A DNA stretch of 64,000 nucleotides. It comes from Malachius bipustulatus. Its lineage: Eukaryota; Arthropoda; Insecta; Coleoptera; Melyridae. The notes beneath the pieces are model-generated. The model saw nothing but the letters and a program-made list of their open reading frames with translations, searched no databases and was not told the origin of the DNA. Below are positions 1-13,500 of the stretch, piece after piece. The first letter of the stretch is position 1. Each line of letters starts with the position of its first letter. The translations under genes were made by a program, and so were the position numbers. The stretch lies in NCBI GenBank assembly GCA_910589415.1, contig OU342637.1, positions 40,702,162 to 40,766,161 of the forward strand. The letters are read 5' to 3'.

Positions 1-1371
1 CTGCAGAGTAATTATTAGCAAATTGCGTCATTAATTTTAAGCGGTGGAGCCATAAAAAAGTTTTTTTTTCAAAATCTTTTAAAAGTGGAATACGTTGATA
101 GAAACAAAAAAGTGGTATTTTTAGAATCCATGATCAATAGGATCCATTTCTAACCCCATTCCTCTTCTAGTGCAATTATTAGAACCAGGGGCCAAGATAT
201 TGTTGTCAATGTGTACTTTTGTAAAATATCCTCAGATAATGCACTCACTAGACAATTCATTAATTTCCCCTCACTGTTTTAACAGATAGAAAAGATAAAT
301 GATAACAATATCTCAACAGCAAAGGGGCGAACTATTTATTTTCATTTGAAAAACCTGCTTAATTTTCAATCATCCCCAAAATGTTATTGCACTTGTTCAG
401 TAGCTACTCAACAATCGCTTCCCATATAGATAGAAAGGGAGGCGATGGCGGTTTATGTGAAAATGCAGGATTCAGGAACAAGGAAGGGCTTGTATACAAA
501 TGCATGTCTACCTCCAAAAACACAAAACTATTCAGTAACTTGCAACACTCTGCAGACACTGCCTTTTGGCTAATCAGGGCAGATTTATTAGCCACAAAAA
601 ATGTGGAAATTTATCTTTGCTTCCAGACAAAACCCTTGAGAGAAAAGAAAACTCCCAAATAAACTCTCAAAATAGTGAAAAATGGGACACAGGTGTACAG
701 TGACTTTCTTTAGTATTCCATTCCATTCCATTGACTGTATTCTTCAAAGTTCAAAATAGAACTCTGGGGTAAAATTTTGGCATTTTTGACAGCTCTACAA
801 ACTATCTCTACAAATTTTCAGCTAATCACATATTCTAAAATACAATTTTGAGTTATATTTCTTGATGAATACATACATATTATGACAACACAGTATTAAT
901 AGCAGTACTTGCTGTTGTAAATATGTAAATAGGTTTTCTTGTAACTTAATTTTTTGACGTATACAAGGTGTTTCGGAATTCCACCGACAAATTTCTAGAG
1001 TATATTCCTCATTCAAAAAGAAAAAGTTCGCAATGGAATTGGCCTAAGGGTTTAATAGTTGTTATAAAATAAGAAACATTATGTTGGAGAGCTACTTCCA
1101 ATGAGCTTTAGCCCGTTAGGGCAATGTTCATATTAATTTTGCCTTTTATTTCTGAACGATGAATATGCTCTAGAAATTTGTCCATCTACTATTAAAATTA
1201 ATGACTAAATTTTTGTGAATTATTTACTATTTATAAGAGAACGACTTTGAGATAATCAAAAGAGTTACAGGGGAGTTAGTGCAGGTTTATTATATTTCCT
1301 AGTCGTATTTGACACGGATATAGTCAAAGGGTACCGATTTGTGAGGATTATGTTGAACTTCTTCTTCACAG
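1..1371. other. Intron sequence upstream of the first visible SF1 exon
   Basis: AT-rich sequence with no ORF that resembles a known protein. It ends in a pyrimidine-rich acceptor (TTCTTCACAG) directly before the exon at 1372, so I read it as SF1 intron. The N-terminal SF1 exons are not present here and must lie upstream of the window. Confidence 0.6.
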
Positions 1372-1524
1372 ATCTCCGTCTCCTGAGCCGATCTACAGTA
1401 GTGATGGAAAGCGGTTGAATACCAGAGAATTCAGAACAAGGAGACGCTTAGAAGAAGAACGTCATGCTCTTGTCCTCAAAATGCAGGCCATCAATCCGGA
1501 GTTCAAGCCACCGTTGGATTACAA
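1372..1524 (+). CDS. SF1: SF1 exon, region before the KH domain
   Basis: Acceptor TTCTTCACAG precedes it and donor GTAAGA follows. The exon opens with the third base of a codon and encodes 50 residues ending [10 protein letters not shown], then two bases of a Lys codon finished by the next exon. It includes the SPSP motif that in characterised SF1 proteins is phosphorylated and affects U2AF binding (family knowledge). Confidence 0.93.
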
Positions 1525-4500
1525 GTAAGACTTGAAATATTAACACTGATATTATTTGTGTAAAACGGAAGCTAATATTTCATGTATAGTACAGTAAATG
1601 ACGGTTTTTGGCTAGAAATTCTTTCAAGAAAAATGGATTTCGCTGAAACTTTGACAGTAAGTAGGGAATACTCCAAGAAGAAAAATCTACCCTATGCCAA
1701 GGTGTGCTTTTTCGTTGGGGTGATGCAACCCTCTCTACTCAGTACTCACTCGATTTTAAATTTAGAATAAAAAGGCCAAAATGTGCGAGCAGAGAGCGTA
1801 TCTCCTCTCGCTCCGTTCGGGTACCTTCAGATTCCTTTGAACCCGCAACGGAACAGAGGGATTGCGGAGATTTAAAAAGAAATTACAAAGAGAGAGAAAT
1901 ACTTTATTTAAAGTTGTGCTGCCTGTCTGTGACAGGTTGCTTTTATACACAGCATAACAATCAATCATAAAAAGACAATAACATAAAAATTTAACAATTA
2001 ACAATAAATATGGGTATGAATAATATTAATCGTATCAATTAAAATCTTTTCACATATGTCATTTAATTTAGCGCTATCAATTTTAAATTCACAAAAAAAA
2101 TCTATTACACTTTGGCCGACTGTCCCACGAGATCCAAACCAAAGGCCAATTACTTTCCAATTTCTTTCTCCAAATTTATCCTGAAAATTTTCCGCATAAA
2201 ATGGAATATTGGTTCATAAATTTTTTTTTTTCTCTGTTATAATTTTCGTGTCCTGAAGTGGGTCATTAGTTTCATATCTAACTGTAGGGTCGATAATAAA
2301 TGCATTTTTTGATTTCTTGTCAAAAGCAATAATGTCTGAAAATCTGTTTAGTCCTGTTGTATCTCTGCCATATACTTCTTCAAAGCATTCATAACCTTTT
2401 TCACGAAGAATTGATGTTATATGATGTTTAACATGATTATGACGAGCTGTTATCTTCGCTGAGTTGCTGCTGCAGTTGCCTGTGACATGAAAAGGGGTTT
2501 CAATCTCTTTACCGCATTTGCGGCAAAGGCGGTCACCATTGACATCAACACCAGGAACACCTCGAAGATTAGCATAGTTGCAGTTGAGTTTAATAGCAGC
2601 GGTCCATTCAGATGAAGAAAGTGAATTTTTTTATGAACAAAAGAGTTTAATTTGGATGAATTTTGAAAAGTGTGAACACCGATTCCTTGATAACCTTTAC
2701 TGCTCCATATATCAAATGATATTTTTCTTAGTTGATTCCTCATAATTCTAGAAGTATTTCCTTCAACACCTAAATTTATTTTACATTTATTCATTTCAGC
2801 AATAGAATCAAAACTGCGACTGAGAAGTAAATCTTCAATCTGGTGAAGTTTTTGGGCAATAGAAAAATGTTGTAGTTGAACTTCCCATTCAGTCTTTAAA
2901 AGGCCCAAACCACGAAGATTACGTGGTGCATAAAACATTTCTGTTGTTGTTGAAGCGGGTAAACCAATGATTGTTTTGACACTTCTTCTTATCATTATGT
3001 CAATTTGATTTGTGATGAATTTTGGTATTTTTGATAGAGGGGCAATAGTTTCCAAATTTTCCTCAAAACTTGACCTGCCCTACGTTGTGATATTTTTTTT
3101 ATTATTACAGGTCACAAAAAACACTAAAAGAAATAAAAATCACACTATAATAATAAAAACTTATTGGAAATAATATCCAATCAAAGCAAAATTCCAGGAA
3201 TTGATAATAATGTATCGTGAGTCATACTTATTATTCTTGTACTGAAGCTTGCGCTTATTGTACCCCTTTGGATAATTAGCTCATCAGTCACGTCTCCCGA
3301 AAGTATTTCAGAACGAGTCCAATGGGTGCTTGTTCTATTTCTTTTGGTTCCGCCATTTCGGTCCCAAATATTAGAAGTCTAGTTCCCTCTAGTGCCGGGC
3401 ACTCACAGATCAGGTGGTATGGGGTTTCCTCCCCCTCCCCGCATCTCCTGCAATCTGGGTTATTTTTCACCCCCTATTATTGAGAGGTGTTTCATTAGTG
3501 GGCAGTGTCCTGTTAGAAGTCCAATTTCCCATCTCAGCTGGTGTTTACTCAGCTTTTTTAATTCATTGGTTTTATTCTCTGATAGTTCTCTGATAAATAT
3601 CTTCGAATGTCTCAGTCCATCTACTTCATTCCAATGGGAGATATGTTTTTTCTTCAGGAGGTCTTTTATTTCCCTTCTGACTTCGCTGTAGGCTATGCAG
3701 CAAGTTGGTTCTGGCCCAATTAAGGGTAGTTTGGATCCCTTTTTTGCAAGAAGATCCGCTTTTTTGTTACCTTTGTTGTTCTGGTGTCCTCTTGTCCACC
3801 TCAGGTTTATTTTGTTGTTTTTCTCTGCCAGCTTTGCTAGAGAGTTAATACAGCTCTTCACTGTATTTGATTGTATCGTCACTGAGTCCAGTGCTCGTAG
3901 AGCTGCCCGGCTGTCAGTAACCATTTCAATGTTCATATTTTCAAATGAACCGGCTATCATGTGTTCCACGCAGGCGTGGATTGCTAAAATTTCTGTCTGT
4001 AGCACTGTTGCTAGTCCGCCGAGGTTTATACTGAATGTATTTCCCTCGCCTCTCCCAGCAACTCCTGCTCCAGCGCTAATCTTTGTCTTGGATCCATCCG
4101 TGTACCAGGTGCATTGGTTGTTTTTTGTTTTGATTTCATAACCTTCTGTTCCCTTTGCTGGTATTACTACCTGATAAGTTACTACCTCGTTCTATCTGGT
4201 CGCATGTTTAAAATGTAATTGGTTTCCAGATGTTTGAATATTTCTGTATGGTATCCTTTCGTTATATTGAAGGTCCCATGCAGTATTGGTTTAACTCTGT
4301 ATGCTGCCGCTAGTGCCTCTGTCTCAACCACCAAGTGGAGTGGCGGGAGCCCCAGGAGCATCTCCATGGCCGCTGTTGGTGTTGTTCTCATCGCTCCTGT
4401 TATTGTCAGTAACGCGAGTCTCTGTAACTTATTTAGCTTAGTAATGTGCTCCTTTTTTCTGGATTTATTCTGGATTTAAATGAGATTCCTGCCGATCGGC

Positions 4501-7500
4501 TCACCGAATTTCCACTTCCCACCTGTTTTTGCCAGATTTCTTTCATTTCTAGAGACGCAACCACACCACCACATTAACGATATTGGCAAAATGACCAACC
4601 ATTACAAACAAAACCAACTTATCTGACAACCATGCACAGACTCCGTCTGAGCCTAATCGATACATCCGTTCAAGTTCGTGTCACCATTCTCGCAGTTCAC
4701 TTGTCACCTCTCAGACTTACATCTGGCAGACCGGCATCTGACACTTAATCATTCAATAACGCAACAATGAACCAGAATATAAAACTAGAGGAAACCTAAC
4801 AGTTCGCCGATGGAAGTGAAGTCTTCCAAAGCCCTAAACATTCCGGTCCGGTGTATCATCCCGCGCTTTTTAAATATTCTAAATGTTGTTTGTAGCTATG
4901 CGGAAAAGCGCACGCTACAGTGAATACCACCCCAACTAGGGGGAATCGATAGGATGGATTTTAAGCTACAAATGTTCTATAGAAGTTTTTTTCGAAAAAT
5001 AGATACTTTTTGAGATATTCATGATCGAAAATGTCAATTTTTTTTTTTTTCGAAAAAGAGAGTCTATGAGGTAAGCATACATTAAATGTCCTTCTTACAT
5101 AATTATATGCAGCAGGTGAATAAAAATGGAGGGTTAAGGCAAATAACCTTAATTCTTCGGAGTACTGTCTCAGTAGTGATTGATTGTTGGATTTTTTATA
5201 CTGCCTTAAGAAAAATTCCTGGAGTCCTCCTAGTTTAGCAATTCTAAACACTCTTCTTGCATTAAATTCTTCTTTCGCAATCCAGCCAAAATATCTTTTA
5301 TGCATGCAATACGTTCTTCTCGTCGAATAAGTTTCCTTTGCAGCGACGCCAGTTTTCTCTTCCTCTCTCTGCTTATATGATGAGATTGGCAATTCCTGAT
5401 TCACCTGTTCCTGCAATCAAATTATTAATTCGATTTATTATTTCTTTATTATATTAATTTTGCTAATGAAAACATCACCAAGACCATAAAAGAGTTGAAA
5501 TGATGCAAATAAAAAAGCCTAGTTACCTTGAGGGGAAAATTAATGGCGACAGCATTTTCATTCAAACGAACATAACATTTTGATGTCCTGTCGATGTATT
5601 TTTCGGGGAAGTGGTTTGAACACAGGACACTGTGTTTTGTAGGTTTCCAGGTAATTCTGTTAACGAAATCTGACCGTATCTTACTTCGTACAGGATCCTT
5701 AGGAAATGTGAAACCAAAATGCAGCTTCATTTCATGTTTTCAATTCGATACTAAATAATTCGATAAAATAATAGAAACTGTCCAAATACACTCCTGCATT
5801 TTGTTTGCTAGTTGGTGTACTAACCTGTGAAACGTTATTCTCGTCAATTTCTTTTCATCGACTCCACTTCTGCTACTTCAACTACGAAGAGCACATGTAG
5901 CCATTATAGTTTTTTCAATAACTTCACTAAATATCGCTCCAAAACGTTCAAAAACAGTTCATGAGGCCTTACTTACTGTTGCACTCAAGTGCTTGTTCCA
6001 CATTAGCTTCTTATCCAGTGTTATTCCCAAATATTTTACTTCTTCCTTCCATTCTAACTCGACTCCATTTAAGTCGATGGTTTTGAGGTTTGGAAGCTTG
6101 TTTTTTCTTGTGAATGGTATCAGTGTGGTTTTCATAGGATTGATGTTGGTCCTATTTCCTAGCACCATTTCAAGGTTATCTTTAACCACCTCTGTACTAT
6201 GTCGCAGAGTGTTCCTTCAAATTTTCCTCTGGCCATGATGACGATGTCATTTCTTGTGGACAGCATTTGTTGAATCCAATGGGATGTTGTGCTGTTTATG
6301 CCTTTTTTAGTTAGGGCTTTCTTGATAGCATCTCAAGAGGTGTTGTCGAATGCTCCTTCTATGTCCAGAAAGGCGCAAATGGCCGTTTCCTTGTACTCCA
6401 GAGTGTCCTGAATCTTTTCTGTCAGCTCATACAGGGCGGTCTCTGTCGATCTGCCCGCTCTGTATGCATGCTGGCTTGGATGTAGTGGTCCCCTGTTCAG
6501 TGTTTCCGTTCTGATGTGATTATCAATGATTTTCTCCATCGTCTTTAGTAAGAAGGAGGTAAGACAGATGGGTCCAAATGACTTCGGGAGAGAGGTGTCC
6601 TTTCTTCCTGCCTTAGGAATAAAGATGACTTGCGCCTTCCTCCAGGCTTGTGGTATATATCTCATAGCCAGGCCGCTTCTGAATATTCTTACCAGGTGAG
6701 GCATGAGATCCTCCAGTCCTCTTTGCAGAAGAGCCGGGAATATGCCATCCACCCCGGGTGATTTGAATGGTTGAAAGGTGCCAATTGCCCATTTCAGTCT
6801 TTCGGAGGTGCAGATGGTTTTCGCGACCTCCCAATCTTCTTTCGTGGGTTTACCAGATTCGAACGAATCCTCGTTCCCTACTTTCAGTGCACTGCCTGGA
6901 AAGTGAGTTTCTAGCAGAAGTAGAGCTCTTTGCTCTTTATTTTCTGTGTAGTTCCCATCAGGTTTTGTGAGCGACATTGTTCCTTGGGCAATGCCTTTCG
7001 CTAAAGCTTTATGAAGTCCGGATGCTTCAGGTGTTGAGGTGATATCCCTGCAGAAGTCCCTGAAGCTCTTCCTTTTAGCTTTCCTGATTTCCTTATTGTA
7101 GGTTGTCAGTTCCGCCGTGTAGCCCTGCCAGTCTCCATTGCGCTTGGCTTTATTGAAAAGCCTTCGAACTTCTGCCCGGAGCTTGGATAGGTGTTCGTTC
7201 CACCACGGAGTTTTCCTACAATTTCTTTTCTCTCTAATGGGGCAGCTGGATTCGTATGAATATTTCAGCGCTCTGTTGAGAAATTCTAATGTTGCTTCTA
7301 ATTCTAGATGGTTTCTGACTCTAGAATTTGTTTGTTTTATATTTTCTCTTAGGCTGGTGTGAAATGTGTCCCAGTCGGTGTTTCTGGATTTCTAATGAGG
7401 GTGTTCTCTTGCCAGAGTCCCCTCATGTTGAATTCTATTATTCTGTGATTAGAGAGTGAGGGTTCGTTAGATACCCTCCAGTCTCTGATCAGTTGACATA

Positions 7501-10500
7501 TGCTCGGACTACCGATCGTTATGTCTATTACGTCTTGACTCCTTTTAGTTACAAAAGTGGGTGTGTTCCCCACATTCAGTACATCTAAATTGGATTCAAG
7601 TAAAAATTCAAGCAGTTGCTCACCTCTTTTGTTGGTATACTTGCTGCCCCAGCTGATGTTGTGTGCGTTGGCATCACTGCCGAGTAGGAGCGGCAGCCCA
7701 TGCCCGTTGCAGTACTCGGCTAGTTTCTGGACTTCCATAGGAGGTGCTGATGTTTTCTCATGGAAGTACCCTGATGCTACTATGATGCTACGGTGTGTGC
7801 CTCCGGTGATGTTGACCCGGTTTGACACAAGGTCCCGTGTCATGAATTCTGAAAGACATACATATTTAATGTTGTTTCTTATCAGGATGCAGGCCCTTGG
7901 GGTATCACTTCTGATATCCCAAATTGTTTTGCAATCCTTTCGTGGTAGGCCACGAAAGCTGATTTTTATAAGGTGATTATTAAAAACATAATACTTACAA
8001 GGATTTAACATTGTAATTTTTTTCCTCCCTTCTCCCTGGTGAGGGGTACTTTTTAAGGGATGCAAATTTCGAAATATACATGGTGATCAGTTAAAATTCA
8101 AAATTAAAAGAGCATGCTGCGGTAAACTTCATTTTTTAAGAGTGGTAAATTTTCTTACTGCAGTGTTGTAAGTTCTTTTCTTCCAAAGATATGACCATTT
8201 TTGTATAATAAAAGTGGCATCACTGCACTGAACATGTGAATAAGTTCGGGTTAGATGGTATTGTTATTATTTTTATTTCTATTTCCATAGCAACGAAGGC
8301 ATTTGAATATTTTATATTCTAAGTTGCGTTTAAGCGGTTAATTTCGTTCAGATTTAGGTATGGTATCAATTTCCAACATTCTCAATTCCACTGTAAAGAG
8401 GTTCTGTGGGGAAAAAAAATGATGAATTATATGGTAGGTATCCGTTCCAGACATTACAGTAACCTGAATTTTTCATTAATTTTTATCACGGTTATTGAAA
8501 AAAATACCTTTAAACTCGGACGAGGGAAACTCTGTAACCTGAAAACAAACCGTTAGATTCAATTTTTTTTGCAGAATATCCTTAATTTTAATGGGCTCTA
8601 TATCGCCCTGTATTCGGAGTGTGCGAGTTACTGATCAGCCTGTATGTTCTGAGATAATGAACTCAAAAAAATTACTACATAATTTGTTCTAATGAAGCAT
8701 CATATTAAAAAATGTTTTTTTGGATATTGTTTATATTTTAATGTAATAGGGGTGGTTTTTAGGGGATGAAAACTAATTACAACAAACAAACAAAAGGGGT
8801 GTTTAAAAGGGCGTAAGGAATAAATAGGGGTTGAAAAATCACAGGTAGTTTTAAAACTATATATACTGAAGTTTCAGAATAGTAGGCACTAAGTTCTTAG
8901 AAATATTACGGACTTAAAGTAAACACATTGTTGCCAGCTTTTAATTCTTGGTGTTTTATCATTTTGTATTTTTATCATTCACATGCAGGTAAATGGTTGT
9001 AGGATAAAAAATACTGTGTTTTATTTGTTGAGTAATTTTTCTGCTATAATAATTTCACAACATCGATATTTAATAGCAAAAGATGTAGAATTTCAATGAG
9101 GTTCGGTCCCTTAAAATATAATATATGGCAACATTACAGCAGTGTCAACAAGTACAAAGGATAAGCAGATCCAACTTGCAAACTTGCAGTAAGGTAAAGT
9201 AAGATGGATATATATCGAGCATGCTGCCAGTCCGTCCAAGGCAGCTCCGTATTCAGTGGCGTATCGTTCATGCTATTTTCGTGAGGGGCTGCAATATAAC
9301 ATTTATCGCTCCTTTAAATCCTTAATATTTTATTTTTATGTTTATATTTGCTGAATTATTGAAGCATCACAAAAATTAAAAAACGCATGAAAATGAATGA
9401 AAAAGAATTCGCGGCAGTGGAATAACCTGAACAAAAAGAAAAGTTGTTTGTTTTGGGCTGTTATTGGATGTCGATCGGGACTTGTATATTTTTCTCTTTC
9501 TGTTTTCTGGTTGTCAGAAAAGAAAAATTAATATTACCGGGGGAAGAAGATTCTCGACTCTCGGGAACAACAAAATTTTGAATATTTCATATTGTTCATA
9601 GACAATCTGTGAAGTAATTAAGAAATACAAGCTAGAAAAAATCAATATCTTACTAATTTGTTAATAATTAGTTATTAGTTAATTATTTGGTAAAATAATA
9701 ATACAATAATGATTCCTGTTTTGGGAATGAACTGAGTTCCAGGATACAGAAAAAGTTTAACTATAAGAAATTTACGGAATTACCATCCCGGAAAAACCCA
9801 TACCCGGTCGACAATAAAGTGCATAATTAGTGGGGATAGCTTGGTTGCTTTAAGGGTCGCTCATCAGATTTCCTGTCTGAATCTTATTTCTCAGTTCTCA
9901 CTGTGGTGTAAACGGGAAAGAAGCAAGCTTCTTTGAGTGCCGAAGTGAAATACTGTTTAAATTTAAAGTTGTGAGCAATATGGAAGGCGAGAGCAGCCAA
10001 AGTAAACGTCGTCGTACGAATTTATCTACAGGAGAAAAAACTATTATATACAACGTGTATTGTGGACTCCGTGAAAGGAATCAAAGTATGTTGGTAAACG
10101 ATGTAGTTGCTTTGTGTAGTGATTTAACCAAAGTGTCAACTAGGAGTGTACACCGAATCTTGAAAACTTTCAAAGAGTCCAAAGGCGGAACAGAAAAGGT
10201 AGCTGAAAATATTGAAACAAGGGGGAGAAAACGCATTGACATTGATGATGACATAAAATACGCCGTTCGGAGAAAATTTCATTCGTTCTTTTTCCGAAAT
10301 GAAATTCCAACATTAAAAGCAATCGCTGCCGAAATCAATTCGGATGACGCAATGCCGAAAATATCGCGACGTGTCTTATTGCGGACATTAAGACAAATGA
10401 ACATAAGGCATATGAAAAGGCAGAGAAAAAGTCTTCTTATAGAAAGAGAAGAAATAATTTTGTGGCGGAGAAATTATTTACAAAAAATTCGAGAGTATCG

Positions 10501-13500
10501 TCGTGAAGGGAAGAAAATATATTTCTTAGACGAAACTTGGCTGAATCAAGGTCATACTGTTTCGAAAATTTGGCAAGATTTGGAAATAACAAGCCGTCGA
10601 CAAGCTTTTTTTGAAGGTTTTTCCACAGGACTAAAAGCGCCAGCGGGCAAGGAGCGGAGGCTCATAATAACTCACATAGGTAGTGATTCGGGTTTTTTGG
10701 AAAACGGATTGCTACTTTTCGAATCGAAGAAAACTAGTGACTACCATGAGGAAATGGATGCGGAAAAATTCGAAAGCTGGTTTTTAAAAATTTTACCAAG
10801 CCTTGAGCCAAATTCGGTCGTGGTAATGGACAATGCTTCCTACCATAGTCGACGATTGGAGCCATCGCCAACAACTGCATGGCGAAAAGGTGACATCATT
10901 AACTGGCTGGCTCAAAGAAATATACCATTTGATGACAACATGTTAAAAGTACAACTATTAAACATCGCAAGGGCACAAATACCTCATTTTAAGAGATATG
11001 CTGTCGACGAATTGGCTCGCGAGTGCAACATCATTGTACACCGCCTCCCTCCTTACCACTGTGAACTGAATCCTATAGAACTTATTTGGGCTCAAATAAA
11101 AAACCAAGTGGCGAAACAAAACGTGACCTTCAAGATGGATGAAGTGAAACGCCTGCTAGCTACTGCAATAGGAGATGTGACGGCTGAAACATGGAGAAAC
11201 TGCATCCGACATACTACAAAAGAAGAAGACAGAATGTGGGATCTAGACACAATAGTTGATGTTTCGGTTGAGCCATTAATTATCAACTTGAACGATAACG
11301 GTGATCGGGATAGTTGTCCATCATCCGACGATTTTTCTTCTGACGATGACTAAGGTACTATTTTTTTCCTATTTTCTTTGCTATTTTTATTTTTGCTATA
11401 TGCTATATTATTTACTATATGCTATATTATTTGGAAGTTTACAATTATATTTCTCAATAAATTCATTATTGTCTGAACCTATTTTGATATTTTGCGTCCG
11501 CCACTGAATGCTCCAACTGAGCGCTTATACGTCACGACCACTTCCGAGAACTTAGTGCCTACTATTCTGAAACTTCAGTATAACTATCAATAATCAGAAG
11601 CTTTATACATTTTTTCATTTGTTAAATTCCTAAATTTATGAATTTATCAATTTTTGTCAATTAGGGGTAGTTTTCACCCTAAGAGTCGAAAGCACTCATC
11701 GGCATAGGGTAGATTTTGAAGTAGATGGTAGGTAGAGCTTAATTCCAAATTTTGAAGAAAATCCATCTTTCTTGAAAGAATTTATAGGTTGAATCTTTTC
11801 TTTTATTAAATCTTTTTATCGTCATTTACTGGCACTAGTAGTGTTATGAGTGTTTTTTTTTTTTTTTTTTTTTTTTAAAAGAGGGAGCATCGGTCTTAAC
11901 TGTGTAGGTAAGACATAGTCGCTCCACTCTGGTAAATTGGCTTTGAGCACGAACTCTTTAGCCACACACACTTTTAAATTATATTTGCCTTTAAAACCTT
12001 CGATCGCTTGTTTTACTTTTCATAGACATTCGAAAATTAATCTGAAAAGTAAAGCGGGCCGAGGTGAGTTTCGAACCCGCGATCTATGGCTTGTGAGCCA
12101 GCGGAGTACCACTAGGCCACGCAAGTCACTTGTTATGAGTGTTAGTATAGATAGACTATTGATTATCTCCCAATAAACACAGTGCAATAAGGAACTGTCA
12201 AAAAAGGGGGGTTTTATTGCATGAATACCTTAAATGGTCATTAAATTAATTTAAGGATAAAAAAAGGAAGTACTATTAAATTAGAGGGTGGAAATCGGAG
12301 ATAGGGGTGAAACTGCACCCCTTTCAGTTTTTTAATTATTATATCTCGAAAACGAAGCAAAATTTAGCCAAAAAAGTTAATGTAAACTTTCCCATTTTCT
12401 CAACATCGTTAATAATTTTCTTCTTGATAGAGATTTTCTTCTTGTACTAAGTTACAGGGGAGGTCAAGACCAATTAAAAATATACAAATTTTTGATTCCA
12501 TTTCTTTTTGGGAAAAATTGCCACTTAATATTCATAAAATAAAAAAAAAGGTCGATTTTTAAAATTTAATTTATGTTCTATTGATATAACATTTTTTTAT
12601 ACATTTCCTTGGCTCAGTTTGATGACATTGTCTATTTTTTTTTAATAGAACACCCTGTATATTATTGTGTTTTCATATTTCCTGAGAAAATCCAGAAAGA
12701 ATGGTTTTTAGAGTTTCAGTTTAATTCGAGTAGGTTATGAGTTATAAACAAATGAAAATCACCATTTTCCAGCTGTTCAAACATAACCATGTCAAGTTTG
12801 CACTTTGAATGGGAATGATCTCTGGTGATTGTTCCATTCCCACGAACTCGAGAATAGCCCTCCTGATGTACCCACACTGCTTTGAAAATTAAATTTGCCA
12901 TTTTCATTTGTTTATAACTTATAACCTACTCGATTTAAACTGAATTCTAAAAACCATTCTCGTTGGATTTTCTCAGGAAATATGAAAATACAATAATATA
13001 CCTGGTGTCATATTTACAAAAATAGAGAATGTCGTCATTACTATTAATATTAATAAAAAAGTGTTAAGTGTGAAGTCAATAGAACAAAAATTTAATTTGT
13101 GTGTGACTTGTTTCGGACTGTTTAATTCTGCAAATATTAGCTGAGAAAATTAATTTATTCGTTACATATGACATATGACTCACCCTGTGTATGGGGTGTT
13201 AATTAGGATGTACAATAAATTTAACAGCCAATTATTTAGGCGATTTTAAAATTAAAAGTTCATATTATAAACATGGGTCGGCAAATGCTTCTTTTTCAAG
13301 ATAAGGGTGTTAATTGATAAGTGTTTATTTGAAATTGCTTATTCATAGATATGACCTCAAGCATTCTTTCGCTGATATTGTTGAAATTTGGCAGTGTTAT
13401 TTGTAGTAATCAGGAGCTACTTTAACCCCAAGTAGATTAAAACTATAAAGCCCAGTGGGACACCCTCAGCAATGTTATTGCGAAGAAAAATGTATGCCAC

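Larger units (their letters stand above)
3230..8060 (-). mobile_element. LINE with endonuclease, RT and RNase H, dead copy split by another insertion
   Basis: Minus-strand non-LTR element of the R1/LOA/I group (it has an RNase H domain). The parts run from high to low coordinate: AP-endonuclease part, linker with TPWWN-type motif, reverse transcriptase, a P-element-like insertion (about 4480-5960), RNase H, and a terminal CCHC knuckle. It is 5'-truncated within the endonuclease, has stops and frameshifts, and has lost the YADD region of the RT. Its 3' end (TGTACTGAAGCTTGCGCTTA on the plus strand at about 3238) recurs at 18284, showing a family with more than one copy here. Confidence 0.8.

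Noticed and set aside
381..662. Small ORF on the plus strand
   Set aside because: No similarity to any family, atypical composition, opposite-strand ORFs overlap; chance ORF.
3392..4141. Plus-strand ORFs over the LINE RNase H region
   Set aside because: They are shadows of the minus-strand RNase H coding sequence.
9971..9979. Three extra N-terminal residues of the DD82E transposase (GTG start)
   Set aside because: Eukaryotic initiation at ATG 9980 is far more likely.
12060..12130. tRNA-Val gene on the minus strand
   Set aside because: The CAC triplet is in place but the anticodon stem is mispaired, and the sequence is the head of a SINE with tail and target duplication.
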